Below, in pieces: positions 56,720 through 64,000 of a stretch of DNA of 64,000 bases. A program made the translations under genes and the position numbers. Every line of letters begins with the position of its first letter. Positions within the stretch are counted from its first letter, which is position 1. The notes under the pieces are model-generated. The model ran no database searches. It saw only the letters and a list, made by a program, of their open reading frames with translations, and was not told where the DNA came from. This stretch comes from JACQFZ01 sp045810625 (lineage in GTDB: Bacteria; Pseudomonadota; Gammaproteobacteria; Acidiferrobacterales; Sulfurifustaceae): positions 11,632 through 75,631 of the forward strand of contig JBJMVQ010000074.1 of assembly GCA_045810625.1 (NCBI GenBank), given 5' to 3'.

Positions 56720-59700
56720 CTACTTCTCCACGTCGCTCCGTTCGGGAGGTCCGCCGCGACGCCAGTAGATTTCCGTTTCGATCGTCAGCCGGTAGCAGCA
56801 GTTGAGGTCCGCCCAGCGCTTTGCCGCTTCCTGCTTCACCGCTTCGAGGCGCGCCTTCACCGTCGGCGTCTGCTCGACGTCGCCGAGATACGAGATCCGC
56901 AATATCGACGGCGCTTTGCGCAACTCCTCGAGCAACGTGCCGAATCGCGCCGCCCATTGCGGCCGGATGTCGGTCGAACCCGGTTCGAACACGCCGTCCG
57001 CGATGTCGAGCCGGACGACGCGATGCAGCGCCGCGCCGAAGTTGAACTTCGCCGCCTTGCCGCGCGTCAGGCGGTGCACGATCGGGTTCTCCGTTGTCAG
57101 CCGGTAGCCCGCGGGCAACGTCCGATCGTCGACCTTGAGAATGAAGTTGCTGCCGCGATCTTGATTCGGCACGTCGGCACAAGTGATGTGGAAGCGGCCG
57201 TACGGGTCGGTCTTCGCGAGCAAGCCGCGCGCCGTGACGACGCGCACGCCCGCCAGACCCTTTTCGTTCTCGTCCTGGTAGCCGTTCAGGTTGGCGTCGT
57301 CGAACACCTTGCCGATGATGTCGGTACAGTCGAACGTCGGATCCGGCACGACCCGCACCGTCGCCGTGGCGATGCCGGACACGTTCCGCCCGCTCACGGT
57401 GTTGAACATCTGCACGCTGTTGACGTACTCGCCTTCGGACACACCGCCGCCGACGATCAACAGCATCTTGACCGTGTGTTGCTCGTTCGTGAGCAGCGTG
57501 ATGTTGTTCCAGCGCAGCTGACGACCGTTGCGCACGGGCTCGAGCGGCGCGCCGTCAAATCGCGCCGAGCCGTCGACGTACTTGAAGCCCGGCGGAATCG
57601 TGTCGACGATTGCGAGATCCGATAGCGGTGCGGCCAGCGTGTTCTTCACCGTGATCGTGTACGGCACGAGACTGCCGCGCGTGACGTTGACGAGCGGCGT
57701 CGTCTTGCTGATCGCAACGGCGGCATCGAGCGGCGGATCGAGCGGGATATGGTTGTTGAAGAGCTGGCTTTCCTGCGGAATGCGCGCGTTGCCGAGCGTC
57801 ACGTGCAGGTAGTACGTCGTTCCCGCCGAGCGCGCGACGACCGAGGTCGGCGGAGCGGTCGCCAGCGGCTGCGCCTCGCAAGAATCCGTGGACGGAATCG
57901 CGTCGTTCGCCGTGCCCGGGCACGCCGGCACCGAGAACGCGGCGGTTGCGGCGCTCGTCGTCGGCGGAATGACTTGCGACGTGCCGGCGGCGAATCCGGT
58001 CGGCGGCGGAGTGACCAGGATGAGATAGTTGCCGCCGGCCGGGCACGACGAATCGCTGAAGTTGATATCGAACTTGTAATAGCCGCTCGCGAGCGTCACC
58101 TGCCCTTGCTGATTCGGATCGTCGAAGCACGTCGTCGGCAGCGCGGTGCGCGTCGCCGCGCTCAACATCGTTAGCGTCGCGCCCGCGACCGGTGTGCGCT
58201 GCACCGAGTTGTAGACGACACCGTCCGGATCGAGCGGAAGGTTCAAGTTCTGCAGATTGGCTCCCGAGCCGGCGACGATGTTCGAGATGCGCTGCAGTCC
58301 GTTCGTGAACACCGAGTCCGCGAGACCGAGCAGCGCGGTGGTAGGACCGGCGCCGGGCGCACGGAAGCGCAGCTCGTAGCGATCGGATGTCGTGTCGTTC
58401 GGCGCGAGACCGCTGACGCGATACGTGCCGTCGGCCGCGGTCGCCACCGTCGCGATGGTCGTGCCGTTGCGCAACGCATCGACCGACCAGCCGGCGAGCG
58501 GCAGCTCGCCGCTGTCGAACACATTGTTGAAATTCGCGTCGTGCCACACGCGACCGTTCAGGATTGCGCTGCCTGGGATGCCGCCGATGTCGATCGAGAC
58601 CGAGCCCGACGCGCTCTGCGTCGGGCTGTTCCAGGTCACTTGGCCGGTGTTGGTGATGCGTGTGCCGATCGCGAGACCGTTTTGAATCGTCGCGCGGAAG
58701 CGCAGCACCGCGGTCGCACCCGGAGCGAGCGTCCCGTAAGCCGCCGCGTAGTTGCCGGTGATGACCGCGCCGGCGACGCTGACCCCGGCCGTCGCGCCGT
58801 TGAGCGTGGCGGAGTTCGCGACGTAAGTGAGCTGGCCGGCGAGCGCGCTCAGATCGTCGGTGATCACGACGTTCGTCGCCGGCACCGAGCTGACGTTGGT
58901 GACGGTCACGACGTATTCGAGCGTCGCACCGCTCACGGCCGCGCCGCCGCCGACCACCGACACGGTCTTGTTGATCGTCAACTGCTGCGCATTGCCGACG
59001 ACGACGACGGTCGGCTGGAATCCGTTCGACGGATTGCCGTCCGAGTCGGTCAGCTGTGTCGGCAGCTCGTTCGACGCGACACTGCCCTGGTTGCTGATGA
59101 CCGTGCCCGTCGCGACACCGGCGTTGACCTGTACATCGAACGTGATCGTCGCGCTCGCGCCCGAGGCCAACGTGCCGACCGGAATCTGCAACGTCGGGCC
59201 CGTTGCGCCGCTCACGGGCGCGCCATTCAGCTGCACCGAGCCCGGCACGAGTGTCGTGTTCGCGGGCACCGGGTCGCTCAGCACGACGCCGGTCGCAGGC
59301 GTCGCCGCGGAGTTGGTGATCGTGATCGTGTAGCGCAGCACGTCGCCCGGATCGACGATGCCCGGCGATCCGTTGTCGGTCTGAAGCTGAACGGTCTTGA
59401 GCGCGTAGACGAGCGGAACGTTACCGACGACCTTGCACGTCGGATCGTCCGCCGCCGTCGTCGCCGGATTGTCGGAAGGCTTTTCCGGGAACGTGCCGCT
59501 GCCCTGACCCGAACCGTCGACGAAGCCCTGGTTACAGATCAGCGTGCCGTTGGCCACGCTCGGGCTGACGACGACGTCGAACGTGACGGTCGCGACGTTC
59601 GTCGTCGTTCCGCTCGCGTCCGCGCGCATCGCGCCGGCGGTCGCGTCCTCCGGCGCATGGATCAGCATGCCGTTCTGCAACGGCGACGTGCCGCCCGCGT

Positions 59701-62700
59701 CCGCCACCGCCGTGCCGTCCAACGTCGTGCTGTTCGGTACGTACGTCGTATTCGCGGGCACCAGATCGCGCAGCGCGACGTTGACGGCGTTTTCGTTGCC
59801 GACGTTCTGTACCGTGATCGTGTACCGCAGCGTCTCGCCCGCATTCAGGACATTCGGATCGCCGCTCAGGTCCTGCGCCGTTTTCTGCACGCGGAACGAC
59901 GGCGCCGACGCGATCACGGTGCGCGTCGGATCTTCATCGCCGACGACTTGCGGGTCGTCGGTGCCGTTGACGTTCGGGTCGTCGCTCTTCGTGACTTCGA
60001 CGCCGCCGATCGTGAGGCTCGCCTGATTGAGCACCACCGTCCCGGCCCTGATGACCGGCGCGAGCCGGATTTCGAACTCGACGACGACGGTGTCGGTTGC
60101 CGTGCCCGCCGCGCCGACACTCAGGTTGCGTATGTCGACGAGACCGGTTCCTTTCGCTCCGCCGTTCGCATTGGTGTTCGTCGTATTCGCGCCGGCCGGA
60201 ACCGTGACGAGCCGCAGCGTTCCGGCGGCGAACGCCGCCGGCGTGTTCAGATTGTCGAGGTCATCGACGATCGAAAATCCGCTGAGCGGGAAACCCGTGA
60301 CGTTCCGCACCAGCACTCGATACCGGAGCGTGTCGCCGGGCGTCGCATTGCTGCCCGGATTCTGTCCGGTCGTGACGTTGATGACGCTCTTCTGGAACAC
60401 CAGCGTGGTGCGGGTGCCCGTGCTCGTGGCGACGACCGGACCGGCGCAGTAGTCGTTCGGCGGCGTGATGTTCGGGCAGCCGGCGCCGGTGCGTTCGTAC
60501 GGGCTCACGCCATCGAGCGACGTCCAGTCGGCGAGCACGCCGTTTCGGATCAGCCCGTTCGGATCGGAGACGACCTGCACAACCGCGCGATAAGTCAGCG
60601 TCAGCGTCTGACCCGCGGGCACGTCGAGGCTGCCGTCGTTGTTGCCGCGGCCCCATACCAACGGTCCGAGCGGCGCGCCCGCCGGAATCGGATTGAAGCC
60701 GGCTACGGGCACCGAATTGATCGTCGCGGTCGGCGTGAAGCCGGGGTACAACGCGAGCCCCGACGGCAACGTGTCGACGATGTTCGTATCGAACGCGGTC
60801 GCGGTTCCGGTGTTCGCCGCGATCACGCGATACTCCAAAATGTCGCCGGCGACCGCCGGATCGGTCGGCTGCTTGCCGGCGGTGACGTTCGCAACCGTCT
60901 TGCTCAAGGTGAGCCGCGGCTCGACCACCGTCACCACCGGGGTGGACGCCGTCAGCGAGACCGGCGCGCCGGTCTCGCCGTGCGTGTAGCCCACGGTCAC
61001 GCCGTTCTGCAGCGTGTCGCCCGCATCGGTGACGAGATCGTTGTTGACGCGTGCGTAGTAATCGATGCGGATCACCGGGTTCACGGTGTTCGTGGCGAGA
61101 TCGTTCTCCGTCGCGGTGACGACCGTGCCGATGCTCCACGTCACGGTGCCGGAAGCGCCGTCCGCCGGAAACGACGTGAACGCCGCCTCGCTCGGCGCCT
61201 GACCGTTGATGCTCGTGATGCCCTGGAACGTGTAAGTGATGTCGAACGCGCTGTTGTTCTCGAGGACGTAGCTCAGACCCGTCGCCGCCAGGTTGTCGCG
61301 CACGCTCAGGTTGTTGGTCGTGCCTTCCGGCAGCCGGATCTCAATCTGGAAGTGCTCGTGCGCGCCAATGGTCGGAATCGTCGTCGGCGCCAAATTGGTC
61401 TTCGTGATGGTGATCGCGGGAACGGCGACCGACGCGCTCGCCGTCGCTTCGTAGTCGTTGATCGCGTTACCGCTGTTCGGCAGTGTGCCGTTGCGGCGTC
61501 CGGTCGCCGAGCCGTCGAGCCCAATGCTGCCGGTGCTGTTCAGCGCGGTGTTGCGGCTCGGCAGCGATGCCCAGCTCGCCTGAATCGTGTTGTCGAGGAT
61601 TTCCTGCGGCTGCGCGTCCGTGTCGACGCGCACTTGGAACGTAAAGCTCACGCGCCCGCCCGGCGCAATGGCGAACTTCGGGTTCGACGGATTCCAGCTG
61701 AAGATCGGCCGGTTCGGCCCGAGCGTGGTTGTATCGACGTTGTTCGGCGGATCGGTGCCGCCGAGGCTGCCGAGGAACGTCAGCTTCTTGCCCGTGAGAT
61801 CGTCGAGCACGTGCAAGTCATACGCCGTGGCGGTGCCCGTATTCGTAGCGGTAACGGTGACCGTCAGCACGTCGGCGGCGTCGGCATTCGTGACGGCAAA
61901 GGACTTCGTGAGCACGAGGCGCGATTCGTGCACGACGACCGACGCGGCGCCATAGTTCAGCACCACCGTGCTGCCTGCCTCGTCGACGTAACGTGCGGTG
62001 ACCGCCGTCGACGTGCCGCCGTTCACGATCACGCCGCCGTCGTTCGTGATCGCCGTGTTCTCGACGCGCCCGATGAAGCGGATCGCAAAGTCGTAGCGGT
62101 TGTTCGTCGTTCCCTTGGTGATACGCTGGTTGCCGAAATTCCACTCGACCACGTTGTCGGTACAGGTCGGCGTAATGATGCCGCCCGGTTGGAAACCGGC
62201 GGCGTCGTAAGGCGGCGCGTTCAGGTTGACGGCCGGCGCCTCGGAGCAGCGGATACCCGCCGGCAGCTCGTCGCGCACGACGAAATTCCGCAGCAGCGCG
62301 ACCGGCAGCGAAGTGACCAGCTCGTACTCGATTTCCTCGCCGATGAAGACCTCTTGCGGCGAGATTCCGCTCGGCGTGTGATTCGACAGCCGCTGGATGT
62401 GCTTCGGCTGTGTCAGCACGGGAATGATGCGCACGGATGCCGATGCCGGCGGCGCACGGTAAACGCGCGCGCCGCCAATGTCGCTGTTCGGCCGCTGCGG
62501 CGCGCTCTGGTTGCCCGACGGTCCAGCGAGCGTGTCGTAGGTGACGTTCACGGTATTGGTAAACGTTTGTAGCGGCGCGGCGTCATCGTCGAAGTCGACG
62601 CGGTAATACAGACGCACCGACTGACCGGCATTGATGCGCTGCAGCGCGCTGCTGTGCGCATACGAGAACGTGATCTGCGCCGGCGTTCCGTTCTTCACCA

Positions 62701-64000
62701 CGTTGTCATTGACCGCGCCCTCACCGCCGTCCGCCGTGTCGTCGTTGGCGCCGTCGCCGTCGTTGTCCAGACCGTCGCTCGTGAACGGCCGGACCAACGC
62801 CAGGTCGCTCGCGTCGAGCTGGTCGGTCACGACGACGTCGTACGCCGGCGCGCGCGCAACACCGCTCGCCGCCGCTTCGTTCGTGATCGTGATCCGGTAG
62901 ATGTACGAATTGAACGCGTCGCCGTCGTCCGCGAGCGGGACGAAGCGGCTGCACGCCGGGCCGGCGCCGTACAGCGTTTCGTTACAGACCTCCTTGACGA
63001 CGGTGAGCTTCGGTTCCGTCACGGTCAGATCGACCCGACGCACCGCCTGCGGCGGATATCCGACGGTGCCCGGTCCGAGATTGAAGACGTCTTCCTGGTT
63101 CGTGGTGTCGTTGAAAAACACCGCCTGGAACGTCGAGTCCAAAATATTCGTGCTCAGCGCGGCATGCAGGTTCGGCGCGGAACTTGCATCGATTGCATCG
63201 TTGAGCAAACGCGTCGTGACGTTGACACGGAACCAATGATCCTTCTGCGTAATGCGCTGATCCGGCACCACCTGGTTGAACGTCCAGTCGATGAAGCCTT
63301 CGTTCAACGGCTGCAGCGTCGACGGATTCAACGTGACGCCCTGAATGGCGCTGGTGCTGGCAGCGAACGGATCGGTCGAAGAAATGTATCCCTGCCCGTC
63401 CGGCAGCTCGTCGACCACCTGAATGCGCTGCACGGCGATGTAGGTGAAACCGGGCGTCTGGAATCCAAACCAGCCGCCGCTCTCGATATGGAACGAACAC
63501 TCTTCACCGATCTGCACGAAGCGGTCGGGCAGCGACGGCGGCGGATTGTTCTCCGTACAGTTGCCGAGCTCGCTCTTGAGCAGGTTGAATCCGATGACGC
63601 GCGCGCGAATGCCGTCGAGCGTATAGTCGTTCGCGGGATCGGTAACGCCGTCCGCGCGCGGCGTCGGCGTCGGGAACCAGAGCGGCGTACCGTTGCTCAA
63701 GGTGATCTGCCCGATCGTGTCCGCCCGGAACGTGAGATCGTCGGCGGCGATTCGCGCGGAGTCGCTGCTCTTGATGACCTGGAACGTCAGATTGACCGTC
63801 TGCCCCGGTGCGATCGCGCCGCCGGTGCATTGATAAATGGTCGCGTTGCCCGGTATCGGCGCCGGCTTGCGCCAAGGTGGGAGCGGCGGTGGATTCGTGG
63901 TAACGGCGCACCCGGCCGGCGCGGCCGTGATCTGCATCGTGGCGCCGAAACTGACGAAGGTGCGGTAGTTGTTGGCGTCATGTCCGCCGTTGTTCCGGAC
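56720..64000 (-). CDS. Giant DUF11-repeat surface protein, N-terminus beyond the window
   Basis: The visible 2,426 residues run from the right edge without a start, so the gene is incomplete at its 5' end. At least ten DUF11-like modules recur roughly every 500 bases, each with a K-x-V/T...G-D-x-L-x-Y-x-V-x-x-x-N-T-G core (ILEYRVIAANTGTATAF near 60,850; LRYTITVQNVGNENAVNV near 59,800; LRYTITITNSAATPATG near 59,300). Two SdrD-B-like modules follow (VWHDANFNNVFDSGE near 58,540 and VFDDANLNGYQDENEKG near 57,300). A degenerate OmpA-like domain ends the protein (about 57,010-56,720). It is probably an exported, cell-surface stalk anchored near the peptidoglycan. Confidence 0.85.
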   Translation of the reverse strand, partial: VRNNGGHDANNYRTFVSFGATMQITAAPAGCAVTTNPPPLPPWRKPAPIPGNATIYQCTGGAIAPGQTVNLTFQVIKSSDSARIAADDLTFRADTIGQITLSNGTPLWFPTPTPRADGVTDPANDYTLDGIRARVIGFNLLKSELGNCTENNPPPSLPDRFVQIGEECSFHIESGGWFGFQTPGFTYIAVQRIQVVDELPDGQGYISSTDPFAASTSAIQGVTLNPSTLQPLNEGFIDWTFNQVVPDQRITQKDHWFRVNVTTRLLNDAIDASSAPNLHAALSTNILDSTFQAVFFNDTTNQEDVFNLGPGTVGYPPQAVRRVDLTVTEPKLTVVKEVCNETLYGAGPACSRFVPLADDGDAFNSYIYRITITNEAAASGVARAPAYDVVVTDQLDASDLALVRPFTSDGLDNDGDGANDDTADGGEGAVNDNVVKNGTPAQITFSYAHSSALQRINAGQSVRLYYRVDFDDDAAPLQTFTNTVNVTYDTLAGPSGNQSAPQRPNSDIGGARVYRAPPASASVRIIPVLTQPKHIQRLSNHTPSGISPQEVFIGEEIEYELVTSLPVALLRNFVVRDELPAGIRCSEAPAVNLNAPPYDAAGFQPGGIITPTCTDNVVEWNFGNQRITKGTTNNRYDFAIRFIGRVENTAITNDGGVIVNGGTSTAVTARYVDEAGSTVVLNYGAASVVVHESRLVLTKSFAVTNADAADVLTVTVTATNTGTATAYDLHVLDDLTGKKLTFLGSLGGTDPPNNVDTTTLGPNRPIFSWNPSNPKFAIAPGGRVSFTFQVRVDTDAQPQEILDNTIQASWASLPSRNTALNSTGSIGLDGSATGRRNGTLPNSGNAINDYEATASASVAVPAITITKTNLAPTTIPTIGAHEHFQIEIRLPEGTTNNLSVRDNLAATGLSYVLENNSAFDITYTFQGITSINGQAPSEAAFTSFPADGASGTVTWSIGTVVTATENDLATNTVNPVIRIDYYARVNNDLVTDAGDTLQNGVTVGYTHGETGAPVSLTASTPVVTVVEPRLTLSKTVANVTAGKQPTDPAVAGDILEYRVIAANTGTATAFDTNIVDTLPSGLALYPGFTPTATINSVPVAGFNPIPAGAPLGPLVWGRGNNDGSLDVPAGQTLTLTYRAVVQVVSDPNGLIRNGVLADWTSLDGVSPYERTGAGCPNITPPNDYCAGPVVATSTGTRTTLVFQKSVINVTTGQNPGSNATPGDTLRYRVLVRNVTGFPLSGFSIVDDLDNLNTPAAFAAGTLRLVTVPAGANTTNTNANGGAKGTGLVDIRNLSVGAAGTATDTVVVEFEIRLAPVIRAGTVVLNQASLTIGGVEVTKSDDPNVNGTDDPQVVGDEDPTRTVIASAPSFRVQKTAQDLSGDPNVLNAGETLRYTITVQNVGNENAVNVALRDLVPANTTYVPNSTTLDGTAVADAGGTSPLQNGMLIHAPEDATAGAMRADASGTTTNVATVTFDVVVSPSVANGTLICNQGFVDGSGQGSGTFPEKPSDNPATTAADDPTCKVVGNVPLVYALKTVQLQTDNGSPGIVDPGDVLRYTITITNSAATPATGVVLSDPVPANTTLVPGSVQLNGAPVSGATGPTLQIPVGTLASGASATITFDVQVNAGVATGTVISNQGSVASNELPTQLTDSDGNPSNGFQPTVVVVGNAQQLTINKTVSVVGGGAAVSGATLEYVVTVTNVSSVPATNVVITDDLSALAGQLTYVANSATLNGATAGVSVAGAVITGNYAAAYGTLAPGATAVLRFRATIQNGLAIGTRITNTGQVTWNSPTQSASGSVSIDIGGIPGSAILNGRVWHDANFNNVFDSGELPLAGWSVDALRNGTTIATVATAADGTYRVSGLAPNDTTSDRYELRFRAPGAGPTTALLGLADSVFTNGLQRISNIVAGSGANLQNLNLPLDPDGVVYNSVQRTPVAGATLTMLSAATRTALPTTCFDDPNQQGQVTLASGYYKFDINFSDSSCPAGGNYLILVTPPPTGFAAGTSQVIPPTTSAATAAFSVPACPGTANDAIPSTDSCEAQPLATAPPTSVVARSAGTTYYLHVTLGNARIPQESQLFNNHIPLDPPLDAAVAISKTTPLVNVTRGSLVPYTITVKNTLAAPLSDLAIVDTIPPGFKYVDGSARFDGAPLEPVRNGRQLRWNNITLLTNEQHTVKMLLIVGGGVSEGEYVNSVQMFNTVSGRNVSGIATATVRVVPDPTFDCTDIIGKVFDDANLNGYQDENEKGLAGVRVVTARGLLAKTDPYGRFHITCADVPNQDRGSNFILKVDDRTLPAGYRLTTENPIVHRLTRGKAAKFNFGAALHRVVRLDIADGVFEPGSTDIRPQWAARFGTLLEELRKAPSILRISYLGDVEQTPTVKARLEAVKQEAAKRWADLNCCYRLTIETEIYWRRGGPPERSDVEK

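Noticed and set aside
58541..62572. A 1,343-codon open frame on the plus strand, and a 782-codon one at 53,811-56,159
   Set aside because: Both lie antisense to the giant surface genes. Their translations are Arg/Ala/His-rich with no recognisable domain. High third-position GC in the true genes removes stop codons from the opposite strand.

Overview
The window is GC-rich, densely coded bacterial DNA. It most resembles a betaproteobacterium of the Burkholderiales/Rhodocyclales type. The reasons are a box-pathway benzoate operon with a BoxR-type regulator, a Bug/TctC-type solute receptor, a PA2779-family protein, a family-B DNA polymerase II and many outer-membrane proteins. That placement is inference from gene content. 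I found no tRNA, rRNA, transposase, integrase or CRISPR array.

Region 1 (1-14.2 kb) is an aerobic benzoate island. On the minus strand boxR, boxC, boxB and boxA form an operon, followed by an OFA-type MFS transporter that runs off the left edge. Diverging from boxR on the plus strand are benzoate-CoA ligase, a substrate-binding protein, two branched-chain-type permeases, two ATPases and an alpha/beta hydrolase. Together they would import benzoate, activate it to benzoyl-CoA, epoxidise it (BoxA/BoxB) and open the ring hydrolytically (BoxC). BoxR would sense benzoyl-CoA.

Region 2 (14.2-31 kb) is mixed metabolism and envelope: a stand-alone ABC binding protein, an MBL-fold hydrolase with an apparent ATT start, a SleB-type hydrolase, a RibD-like reductase, a class III aminotransferase, an AI-2E-type permease, a decayed MBL-fold remnant, an orphan PA2779 protein, a SAF-domain oxidoreductase, a large exported esterase-like protein, a PhyH dioxygenase, a PAS histidine kinase and an MFS transporter.

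Region 3 (31-50 kb) holds an FHA protein, a FAH hydrolase/Bug receptor pair, a DUF1330 protein, a sorbosone-dehydrogenase-like lipoprotein, a PLP lyase, a dihaem peroxidase, a BNR-repeat lipoprotein, a DOMON-like protein coupled to a NamZ-type muramidase, a Ser/Thr kinase, an outer-membrane barrel, PolB, a small lipoprotein and a site-2-type protease.

Region 4 (50-64 kb) has an exported glycosidase-like protein and then, on the minus strand, two giant cell-surface genes. One is a DUF11-repeat protein of more than 2,426 residues, running off the right edge. The other is a 1,703-residue protein with three OmpA-like domains and a long predicted beta-barrel. This pair is the best candidate for a poorly described system.

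A dispersed short repeat (core ACCGCAGAGGACGCAGAGG and variants) occurs at least eleven times at five intergenic loci. It often forms inverted pairs and twice lies inside operons of the benzoate island.
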